Shown: positions 1 through 5,309 of the stretch, piece after piece
Numbering within the stretch: the stretch's first letter is position 1
Layout of the letters: the number at the start of each line of letters is the position of its first letter
Origin: JAMLIN01 sp041676645
GTDB lineage: Bacteria; Pseudomonadota; Gammaproteobacteria; Burkholderiales; Burkholderiaceae_E
Direction: 5' to 3'
Assembly (NCBI GenBank): GCA_041676645.1
Contig: JBAYRO010000107.1
Coordinates: 1 to 9,932 of the forward strand
DNA length: 9,932 bases
Position numbers and translations under genes: made by a program
Notes under the pieces: model-generated
Told to the model about the DNA's origin: nothing
What the model saw: only the letters and a program-made list of their open reading frames with translations
Databases searched by the model: none

Positions 1-849
1 AGCTTCATGAAGGCCGGACTCGCCTTCGCCGACCGGATCACCACCGTCAGCCCGCGCTACGCCCAGGAGATCTGCACCCCCGAGTTCGGCTGCGGCTACG
101 AAGGCGTGATCAGCGCCCGGCGCGATTCGCTTGCCGGCATCCTCAACGGCGTCGACTACAAGCTCTGGGATCCGACCACCGATCGCCATAGCGACAAGCT
201 CTTTTCGGCGCGCAGCCTCGACGGCAAGGCCAGCTGCAAGGCGGCGGTGCGCGCGAGCCTCGGCCTGGCGGCAACGCCGCAGGCGCCGCTGGCCGTCATC
301 GTCAGCCGGCTCACCGACCAGAAGGGCATGGACCTCGTGCTGGGCGCGCTCCCGGTCTTGCGCGAGCGCGGCATGCAGCTCGCCGTGCTCGGCGAAGGCG
401 ATCCCGCCATCCAGGAAGCCTTCGTGGTGGCCGCCCGGCTCGATCCGGAGTGGGTTGCGGTGCATGTCGGCTACGACGAGGCGCTTGCCCACCGGCTGAT
501 CGCCGCCGGCGACCTGATCCTCGTGCCCTCGCGCTTCGAGCCCTGCGGCCTGACCCAGCTCTATGGCCTGCGCTACGGCACCCTGCCGCTGGTGCGCCGG
601 GTCGGGGGCCTTGCCGACACCGTCGTCGACACCAACCATGACAGCCTCCAGGCCGATGCCGCCACCGGCTTCGCCTTCGAGGAAGCCAGCGTCGAAGCCC
701 TGGGGGCGACGATCGCGCGCGCCGCCGACGCCTGGGCCGACCAGGCGCTCTGGCGCTCGCTGATGCAGCGCGCCATGGCCAGGGACTATTCCTGGGGAGC
801 CGCAGCCCGGAAATATCTCTCGCTCTACCGGGCGCTGCTGGCGCAATGA
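1..849 (+). CDS. glgA: Glycogen synthase (ADP-glucose type), C-terminal part, 5' truncated by window
   Basis: Transfers glucose from ADP-glucose to the non-reducing end of alpha-1,4-glucan in the cytoplasm (GT5 family). The reading frame is open from base 1, and the first Met (base 7) lies inside the conserved stretch before ITTVSPRYAQEI, so the true start is upstream. 282 residues are visible. Family signatures in order are GILNGVDYKLWDP (the loop after the N-terminal Rossmann domain), VSRLTDQKGMDL with the conserved K-G pair, LGEGDP, and FEPCGLTQLYGLRYGTLP, which carries the conserved E-P-C-G-L of the nucleotide-sugar site. VGGLADTV and the C-terminal DYSWGAAARKYLSLYR helix follow. The family is usually about 480-530 aa, so roughly the last 55-60% is present. 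No break or missing key residue is seen. Its stop overlaps the start of the next gene (ATGA), suggesting translational coupling with the MFS transporter. Confidence 0.95.
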   Translation, partial: SFMKAGLAFADRITTVSPRYAQEICTPEFGCGYEGVISARRDSLAGILNGVDYKLWDPTTDRHSDKLFSARSLDGKASCKAAVRASLGLAATPQAPLAVIVSRLTDQKGMDLVLGALPVLRERGMQLAVLGEGDPAIQEAFVVAARLDPEWVAVHVGYDEALAHRLIAAGDLILVPSRFEPCGLTQLYGLRYGTLPLVRRVGGLADTVVDTNHDSLQADAATGFAFEEASVEALGATIARAADAWADQALWRSLMQRAMARDYSWGAAARKYLSLYRALLAQ

Positions 850-2147
850 GCCCCGTCTCGCCCACGGGCGGCGGCGCCGGCCGGGCCGTGCCACTGACCG
901 CGATCGTCCTCGCGCTCGCCTTCGGATGCAACTTCATCGGTCGAGGCATCGCCGAGACCTGGGCGGTATTCCTGCTGCCGATCGAAGCCGAATTCGGCTT
1001 CGCCCGCAGCGACGTGACCTCGGTGTACTCGATCTACCTCGTCGTCGCCGGACTCGCCGCGCCGTTCTCCGGCATGGCCTTCGACCGCTTCGGCCCGCGC
1101 TTCTGCTATCTCCTGGGCATGGCCTGCGTCGCGCTGGGCACCTTCGTCGCCGGCTGGGCGCAGGCGCGCTGGCACTTCGTGCTGGCCAATGGCGTCGCCG
1201 TCGGCATCGGCGCCTCGCTCATCGGCATGGTGCCGGCCTCGGTCATGATCGGGCGCTGGTTCCACGCCGGGCTGGGCCGGGCGGTCGCCTTCGGCTACGC
1301 CGGCTTCGGCACCGGCATCCTGCTGCTGGTGCCGCTGTCGCAGTTCCTGATCGACCGGATGGGCTGGCGCGATGCCTACCATGTCCTGGGCGCCGGCCTG
1401 CTCGTGGTCGGCCTGGCCCTGACCCTGCTGCCGTGGCGGCGCATCGCCGCCGGCTCGCCCGAAGTCGCCCGGCTGCGCACCGCCGAAGCCATGGCCCGGG
1501 TGGAAGCCAATCGCGGCAGCCGTGCCGCCGCCACCCGGCGTACGCTCGCCGCGCCCAGCTTCGCCGAAGCGGTGCGCACCCCGGCCTTCTGGGATCTCGC
1601 CGCCACCTTCCACATGACGGCGCTCGGGATGTACCTCGTCATCCCGCAGGTGGTCGCCTACCTCGTCGATACCGGCTACTCCCCGATCGTCGCCGCCAGC
1701 CTCTTCGGCCTGGCCGGCAGCCTCTCGATGGGCGGGATCCTCACCGCCGGCTGGCTCTGCGACAAGGTGGGTTTCCGCTTCGCCGCCACCCTGAGCTTTC
1801 TGCTGACGCTCGCCGGCACCGGCTGCCTCGCGATGCTGCTGCTCGGACCGTCGAGCCTGTGGCTGGGCGGCTTCGTGCTGCTTTTCGGCCTCGCCCAGGG
1901 CGCCCGCGGCCCGGTGGTGTCGACGCTTACCAACCGGATCTTCGCCGGCCCCAGCGCCGGCACCATCTACGGCGTCATCTTCGCCGTGATGTCGATCGGC
2001 TCCGCGATCGGCGCCTGGGCATCCGGCCAGCTGCACGACGCCACCGGCGGCTACGGCCTGGGCTTCGCGATATCGGCCGTGTGCATCATCGGCGCGATGG
2101 CGCCGTTCTGGTGGGCGAACCGCCTGCGCGACGTGCGGGCACGGTAG
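846..2147 (+). CDS. MFS transporter, probable carboxylate/organic-anion type
   Basis: A 433-residue major facilitator with about twelve hydrophobic segments, six on each side of a hydrophilic loop at about residues 200-250. The loop is rich in Arg and Ala. The MFS motif A is visible after TM2 (GMAFDRFGPRF, D80, R81, G83, R85) and a second version after TM8 (GWLCDKVGFR, about 302-311). The overall pattern resembles the monocarboxylate-porter/oxalate-formate-antiporter branch of MFS_1, so a carboxylic acid substrate is likely but not shown. The start ATG at 846 overlaps the glgA stop by four bases, so expression probably depends on glgA readthrough or reinitiation. A link to glycogen metabolism is not obvious. 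The neighbouring fatty-acyl genes offer an alternative context. A short stretch of its 3' end (2082-2110) recurs at 2716-2745. Confidence 0.9.
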   Translation: MSPVSPTGGGAGRAVPLTAIVLALAFGCNFIGRGIAETWAVFLLPIEAEFGFARSDVTSVYSIYLVVAGLAAPFSGMAFDRFGPRFCYLLGMACVALGTFVAGWAQARWHFVLANGVAVGIGASLIGMVPASVMIGRWFHAGLGRAVAFGYAGFGTGILLLVPLSQFLIDRMGWRDAYHVLGAGLLVVGLALTLLPWRRIAAGSPEVARLRTAEAMARVEANRGSRAAATRRTLAAPSFAEAVRTPAFWDLAATFHMTALGMYLVIPQVVAYLVDTGYSPIVAASLFGLAGSLSMGGILTAGWLCDKVGFRFAATLSFLLTLAGTGCLAMLLLGPSSLWLGGFVLLFGLAQGARGPVVSTLTNRIFAGPSAGTIYGVIFAVMSIGSAIGAWASGQLHDATGGYGLGFAISAVCIIGAMAPFWWANRLRDVRAR

Positions 2148-2173
2148 ATCAAGTGCACATCGCCATCGGATCA

Positions 2174-2343
2174 GCAAAGTCGGCTGCGTTCGCGGCGCTT
2201 CGCTCAGCGGTGGCGGTCGGCTTCGCCGACAACCTGCGGTGCTCCCGAGCCAGCCGCGGTCAAGCGTTCGCTTGTCCGCGTCCGTCTCGCTGCGCTCCTC
2301 GGCGCCCCCATTCGCTACGCGCCGCGAACGCAGCCGCCTTTGC
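2174..2343 (+). repeat. Palindromic repeat element, copy A
   Basis: A 170 bp element bounded by terminal inverted repeats of 23 bp (2174-2196 and 2321-2343) that pair with one mismatch. Inside are a perfect hairpin with 6 bp arms and a TTC loop (2216-2230) and a central apex hairpin (2255-2280, stems of five and five pairs interrupted by a T/T mismatch, loop GTTC). The reverse complement of 2761-2924 is a second copy. Bases 2197-2237 and about 2298-2319 are nearly identical between the copies, while the centre differs. No plausible gene lies inside, and reading frames through it are low-complexity. I do not recognise a named family. It is compatible with a non-autonomous, MITE-like or REP-like element. 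It starts 26 bp after the MFS stop codon. Confidence 0.85.
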
Positions 2344-2358
2344 CGCGGGCGCCGAACC

Positions 2359-2388
2359 CTCAATCGGCGATCATCAGCCTCCGAACCG
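2359..2388 (-). pseudogene. Short remnant resembling the 3' end of the tetR gene
   Basis: By eye, 25 of 30 bases match the end of the regulator gene (2937-2966) in the same orientation. On the minus strand, in the matching frame, it reads VRRLMIAD-stop against IRGLVIDD-stop at the regulator's end. The similarity stops sharply after 2388. It lies 15 bp outside repeat A, just as the real tetR end lies 12 bp outside repeat B. I read it as a leftover of a duplicated tetR tail. Independent chance similarity is unlikely but not excluded, because the segment is short. Confidence 0.55.
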
Positions 2389-2497
2389 CTCTCCGCGGAG
2401 ATAAACGGAGTAGATTCACCCTGGAACGTGCAGTACGGTGGATGTTCAGGCCAGCGGTATGGGAGAAGGAATTCAAGATCAAGAGGTTTGTATAGAC
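2389..2497 (+). other. Leader region of the small gene, lower GC
   Basis: This stretch has no counterpart in the duplicated flanks, so it seems to belong to the insert carrying the small gene. It holds a perfect 12 bp palindrome TCTCCGCGGAGA (2390-2401), a purine-rich stretch GGGAGAAGGA (2461-2470) and the likely ribosome binding site AAGAGG (2481-2486). I could not find a convincing -35/-10 pair. An in-frame ATG at 2438 would extend the small protein by 20 residues of unremarkable sequence. Confidence 0.4.
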
Positions 2498-2722
2498 ATG
2501 GCAACAGCGAAGCACTTCGTGGTCTGCATTTCGAACTCCGGATACGAAGCTTCCCTCGAACGGCGAAAGCTCTATGAGCTCCGCAAAGACGCCAGTGCCG
2601 AAAAGAAGGGGCTCGTCAGGATCGTAGACGAGTCAGGAGACGACTACCTGTACCCGGAAGAGTTCTTCCTGCCAATAGACCTGACGCACCCACTCCGTCG
2701 CGCAATCCTGGCGGCTGCATGA
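2498..2722 (+). CDS. Small conserved hypothetical protein (74 aa), possible horizontally acquired cassette
   Basis: Encodes a soluble, charged 74-residue protein starting MATAKHFVVCISNSGYEA and containing RIVDESGDDYLYPEEFF near the C-terminal half. I recall small bacterial proteins of about 70-80 residues with the same layout: an FVVCI-x-N-x-GYEASLE start, a variable Lys-rich centre, and V-D-E-S-G-[ED]-DYLYP with a following aromatic-proline stretch. They are normally annotated as hypothetical. The pattern suggests a small beta-barrel, but no function is known to me. ATG 2498 is preferred over ATG 2438 because homologous-looking sequence begins there and AAGAGG lies 11 bases upstream. GC content of 2461-2720 is about 55% by my count, clearly below the flanking genes. 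The gene is alone on its strand, sandwiched between repeat copies A and B. Its last codon and stop (TGCATGA) lie in the segment resembling the MFS tail, so the C-terminus may have been set by the insertion. Confidence 0.75.
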   Translation: MATAKHFVVCISNSGYEASLERRKLYELRKDASAEKKGLVRIVDESGDDYLYPEEFFLPIDLTHPLRRAILAAA

Positions 2723-2745
2723 TTCGGCGCGATGGCGCCGTTCTG
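2716..2745 (+). pseudogene. Short remnant identical to part of the MFS gene 3' end
   Basis: A stretch of 21 bases (2725-2745) is identical to 2090-2110 inside the MFS gene. With one substitution and one inserted T, the match extends leftward to 2716 (against 2082). In the MFS frame it would encode the GAMAPF region. The remnant overlaps the last bases of the small gene and lies 15 bp before repeat B. It mirrors the order of the real MFS tail followed by repeat A, and so supports a duplicated unit. Confidence 0.65.
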
Positions 2746-2760
2746 TCCCCCTCGCATCAA

Positions 2761-2924
2761 CAAAGCTGCCTGCGTTCGCGACACGTAGCGAATGGGGGCG
2801 CCGAGGCTCGCAGGCAGACAGGCGGGCGCACGGATGTGCGCGCGGCTGGCTGCCGAGAAACGCAGGTTGTCGGCGAAGCCGACCGCCACCGCTGAGCGAA
2901 GCGTCGCGAACGCAGGCAGCTTTG
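2761..2924 (-). repeat. Palindromic repeat element, copy B (core inverted relative to A)
   Basis: A 164 bp element with perfect 22 bp terminal inverted repeats (2761-2782 and 2903-2924). Its core is the reverse complement of copy A's core. It includes the same 15 bp hairpin (2869-2883) and a different apex hairpin with arms GCGCAC/GTGCGC and loop GGAT (2826-2841). The immediate outer flanks match those of copy A in direct orientation: ATCA-R-CAAAG on the left and CTTTGCCGC on the right. Element B ends 13 bp from the tetR stop codon, so the tetR transcript probably runs into it and could form a long stem-loop. Open reading frames through it are compositionally shadow-like and are not called as genes. 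Confidence 0.85.
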
Positions 2925-2937
2925 CCGCCCAGCCCAC

Positions 2938-3552
2938 TCAATCGTCGATCACCAGCCCCCGGATCGCGCAGGCCACCAGCGTATCGGCCGAGCGATCGGG
3001 CGGATACGCATCATGGCCGGCCAGCCAGCGCCGGCACACCATCTGCGCCGGCCCGAGCAGCTGGGCGATGAAATCGGCGCGCTCCACATCGATCAGCTCG
3101 CCGGATTCGACGCGCGGCAGCCGCCACGCCTCGAAGGCATCGAGGAAGCGGCGGTTGAGCGCCTGGAGTTCATCGCTCACCAGGTCGGCCCATTCCGTGC
3201 GGGATCCATTGAAGACGTAGGCCGCGCGTTCGGGCTGGGTCACCACCCAGGCGAGATGGCGGCGGATCAGCCGCTCGATCGCGATCGGCGACTCGACCAG
3301 CGCCGGCGGGCCGCCCAGCACATCGAGCATGCTCGCCTGGTAGTCGGCGACGATGGCGAGGTAGACATGCGCGCCGAGCGCATCCTTGGTCGGGAAATGA
3401 TGGAAGAAGCTGCCGTTCGATACGCCGGCATCCGTGCGAATCGAGGCGATCCGAGCATCCTCGAAGCCATGCTCGAGAAAATGGGCCCAGGCTGTCGCGA
3501 TGATCCGCTCGCGTGCGGTACTGCCCTGATTGCGGTCGGCGGCGGTGTGCAT
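2938..3552 (-). CDS. TetR/AcrR-family transcriptional regulator
   Basis: A 204-residue protein with a typical N-terminal TetR DNA-binding domain: helix 1 RERIIATAWAHFLEHGF (about 14-30), then RIASIRTDAGVSNGSFFHHF with recognition helix VSNGSFFHHFPTKDAL (44-59). The remaining 140 residues form the variable ligand-binding and dimerisation part. Length is normal for the family. Start at 3552 is supported by GGAGG four bases upstream. These proteins usually repress nearby operons and release DNA on binding a small molecule, often an acyl-CoA in fatty-acid loci. The nearby acyl-CoA dehydrogenase genes make that plausible, but the ligand cannot be read from sequence. It is transcribed divergently from dgkA across a palindrome-rich 245 bp region. 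Its 3' end recurs as a diverged remnant at 2359-2388. Confidence 0.93.
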   Translation of the reverse strand: MHTAADRNQGSTARERIIATAWAHFLEHGFEDARIASIRTDAGVSNGSFFHHFPTKDALGAHVYLAIVADYQASMLDVLGGPPALVESPIAIERLIRRHLAWVVTQPERAAYVFNGSRTEWADLVSDELQALNRRFLDAFEAWRLPRVESGELIDVERADFIAQLLGPAQMVCRRWLAGHDAYPPDRSADTLVACAIRGLVIDD

Positions 3553-3660
3553 GCGCCCTCCAGGGTCTTGTCTCTTTCGCGGTTTCGCCGCGCTTCCCCT
3601 GCATTGCCATCGCGCGGTTCTGCCGCAGTTTGGGTCCTGGGCACTGGTCCGGTCAACCCG

Positions 3661-3692
3661 GCGGCATCATGCCGCACACCGGCGCCCGGTGT
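3661..3692. promoter_or_regulatory. Two abutting perfect palindromes, candidate TetR operators
   Basis: GCGGCAT-C-ATGCCGC (3661-3675) is immediately followed by ACACCGG-CGC-CCGGTGT (3676-3692). Each has perfect 7 bp arms around an odd centre, the size range typical of TetR-family operators. They lie in the middle of the tetR/dgkA divergent region, roughly 107 bp from either start codon. The arms of the two palindromes differ, so they are not two copies of one site. High GC makes short palindromes common here. Others occur at 3578-3592, 3698-3715 and 3730-3742. Confidence 0.35.
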
Positions 3693-3694
3693 CA

Positions 3695-3722
3695 TTGCCG
3701 CGAACACTGCCGCGGTTATCCT
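3695..3722 (+). promoter_or_regulatory. Weak candidate sigma70-type promoter for dgkA
   Basis: TTGCCG (3695-3700) and TATCCT (3717-3722) are separated by 16 bases and each match four of six consensus positions. The pair begins just after the palindrome ending at 3692, so a bound repressor would be well placed. A transcript from here would have a leader of about 70 bases. This is pattern matching only. Confidence 0.22.
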
Positions 3723-3797
3723 CGCACGAGACCCGCGGGGTCGCCGCCCGGAACGGCCGCGCCCGCGATGCGCCCAGCCACCTGCACAGGGAACTCG

Positions 3798-4178
3798 ATG
3801 GACGTCAAGAAGAATGGGAACCTCCTGTACGCCACCAGGAACGCACTCGCGGGCTTCCCGGTCCTGCTGCGCGAGAACGCGGCCCGCCGGGAGATCCTGC
3901 TGATCCTGTTTGCGCTGGCCTGCGCCATCCACGCCCCGGGGCTTCATTCCTTCGTCTTCTTTGCGCTGTCGATCGTGCTGCTGGCGATCGAGGCGCTCAA
4001 TACCGCCATCGAGACCATCTGCGACCACATCACCGCCGAGAGCCACCCCGACATCAAGGCGATCAAGGACGTGGCCGCCGCCGGCGTGTTCCTGATGGTG
4101 ATGCTGACCGGCGCGGCCGGGATCCTGTTCCTGCTCGACTACTTCGGTTCGCTCGGCCCGCTGCTCCACGATCAGTAG
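3798..4178 (+). CDS. dgkA: Diacylglycerol kinase, small integral-membrane type
   Basis: Phosphorylates diacylglycerol (or undecaprenol in some bacteria) with ATP at the inner membrane to recycle lipids. The protein is 126 residues, close to the 122 of the E. coli enzyme, with three hydrophobic helices (about 32-48, 50-68, 94-114) and an N-terminal amphipathic region. The signature EALNTAIETICDH (65-77) matches the E. coli segment holding E69, N72 and catalytic E76 (here E65, N68, E72). E26 in LRENAARREI and the IKDVAAAGV pair K90/D91 correspond to E28, K94 and D95. The frame is open upstream, but ATG 3798 is chosen because AGGGA precedes it at about five bases and homology begins just after it. 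The 3' end overlaps the convergent acyl-CoA dehydrogenase gene by 7 bp. Confidence 0.95.
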   Translation: MDVKKNGNLLYATRNALAGFPVLLRENAARREILLILFALACAIHAPGLHSFVFFALSIVLLAIEALNTAIETICDHITAESHPDIKAIKDVAAAGVFLMVMLTGAAGILFLLDYFGSLGPLLHDQ

Positions 4179-5293
4179 CCGCGCAGCACCCCCACGAAAT
4201 CGATGTGGAAATTGTCGTCGCCGAGGAGTTCCTGGCAGACGCGCGCCCGCTTCATGAACAGGCCGATGTCGAGTTCATCGGTCATGCCGATGCCGCCATG
4301 CATCTGCACCGCCTCCTGGACCGCGAGGCTGGCGGTGGCGCCGGCGCGGGCCTTGGCGATCGAGACATCCTCGGCGGCGCCCGCCGGGTTCTCGTCGAGC
4401 TTCGCGAGCGCCTGGGCGACGGCCGCCCGGGTGAACTCGATCTCGCAGTACAGGTGCGAGGCGCGATGCTGCAGCGCCTGGAACTCGCCGATGAGCTGGC
4501 CGAACTGCTTGCGCTCGGACAGGTAGGCGATGGTCCGGGCGAAGACTTCGTCGGCGATGCCGAGCATCTCGGCGGCAAGCATGGCCCGGCCGGCATCGAG
4601 CGCGCAGCCCAGCGCCCGGGCGCCGTTGCCGCCGGACATCAGCGTGGCGGGATCGATCTGCACGCGCTCGAAGCGGATGCGCGCCGCGTTGTGCGCGTCG
4701 ACCATGATGGTGCGTTCGATGTGCACGCCGCTGGCCTTCGGATCGACGAGGTAGAGCGAAGGATCGCCATCGAGGTTGCGCGCCGCGACGATGAGGATGT
4801 CGGCGACATGGCCGTCGATGACCGCGAGCTTGTCGCCATCGAGAAGGAGCTTGTCGCCCTCCTTGCGTAGCCGGGTATCGAGTTGATCGGGCCGATGCCG
4901 CGAGGCTTCGTCGACCGCCAGTGCGACGACCGCCTCGCCACTGGCGATGCGCGGCAGCCACTGCGCCTGCTGCGCCTCGGTGCCGGTCTCGCGCAGGGCG
5001 ATCGTGGCGAGCACGGAGGACGACAGCATCGGCGTGGGCACCAGGGTATGGCCGATGGCTTCCATGATGATGCCGGCCTCGGTCTTGCCGAGCTCCAGGC
5101 CACCGTGCTCCTCGGGGACCATCACGCCGCAGAAGCCCATGTCGGCGCAACGTTTCCAGAAGGCCTTCGAATAGCCGGTCTCGTCGCGCGTGTCGCGCAG
5201 TTCGCGCAGGTGCGATACCGGGGCGTTCTCGGAGATGAAATCATGCGCGCTGTCGCGCAGCATGGTCTGTTGTTCGTTCAGGATCAGGGCCAT
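4172..5293 (-). CDS. Acyl-CoA dehydrogenase family protein, likely non-catalytic partner subunit
   Basis: A 373-residue FAD-dependent acyl-CoA dehydrogenase fold: N-terminal helical part with MGFCGVMVPEEHGGLELG (52-69), a beta-domain around 120-215, and a C-terminal helical domain with SERKQFGQLIGEFQALQH (259-276) and VQMHGGIGMTDE (329-340). In catalytic members the next segment ends with a Y-E-G-T-type motif carrying the active-site Glu. Here it reads CQELLGDDNFH, with no EGT. That is typical of the partner subunit of heteromeric dehydrogenases such as FadE28/FadE29-type or PimC/PimD-type pairs (family knowledge). ATG 5293 is preceded by GAGGA seven bases upstream. The frame is open further upstream, but that would overlap the preceding gene. 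It lies 16 bases after that gene, so the two are surely co-transcribed. Substrate unknown. Confidence 0.9.
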   Translation of the reverse strand: MALILNEQQTMLRDSAHDFISENAPVSHLRELRDTRDETGYSKAFWKRCADMGFCGVMVPEEHGGLELGKTEAGIIMEAIGHTLVPTPMLSSSVLATIALRETGTEAQQAQWLPRIASGEAVVALAVDEASRHRPDQLDTRLRKEGDKLLLDGDKLAVIDGHVADILIVAARNLDGDPSLYLVDPKASGVHIERTIMVDAHNAARIRFERVQIDPATLMSGGNGARALGCALDAGRAMLAAEMLGIADEVFARTIAYLSERKQFGQLIGEFQALQHRASHLYCEIEFTRAAVAQALAKLDENPAGAAEDVSIAKARAGATASLAVQEAVQMHGGIGMTDELDIGLFMKRARVCQELLGDDNFHIDFVGVLRGY

Positions 5294-5309
5294 GTCGGAT
5301 TCCTCGTGT

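Noticed and set aside
926..2404. Plus-strand open frame overlapping the MFS gene and running through repeat A
   Set aside because: Arg/Pro-rich frame-shifted translation with no domain. The part after 2147 is simply translated repeat element.
825..2504. Long minus-strand open frame (559 codons) opposite the MFS gene
   Set aside because: It is the antisense shadow of a well-supported transporter gene. Its product is low-complexity Arg/Gly/Ala/Glu sequence without recognisable motifs, a common artefact in high-GC DNA.
2725..2745. GC-rich hairpin (CGGCGC-GATG-GCGCCG followed by TTCTG) as a terminator for the small gene
   Set aside because: The same sequence lies inside the MFS coding region, the stem is only 6 bp and the T-run is poor. 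It is better explained as a duplicated coding remnant.
2174..2924. Elements A and B as integron attC sites around a gene cassette
   Set aside because: Size and palindromy are suggestive, but the RYYYAAC/GTTRRRY core sites are not present at the ends. The cores are inverted relative to each other, unlike a cassette array. No integrase is visible.
2633..2941. Minus-strand frames through repeat B (two overlapping, about 100 codons)
   Set aside because: They translate the repeat itself, and similar peptides arise from copy A. Repeats of this kind are often mis-annotated as hypothetical proteins.
3013..3903. Plus-strand open frame opposite tetR, and minus-strand frame 3267-4169 opposite dgkA
   Set aside because: Antisense shadows of genes with clear domain evidence. 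No motifs of their own.
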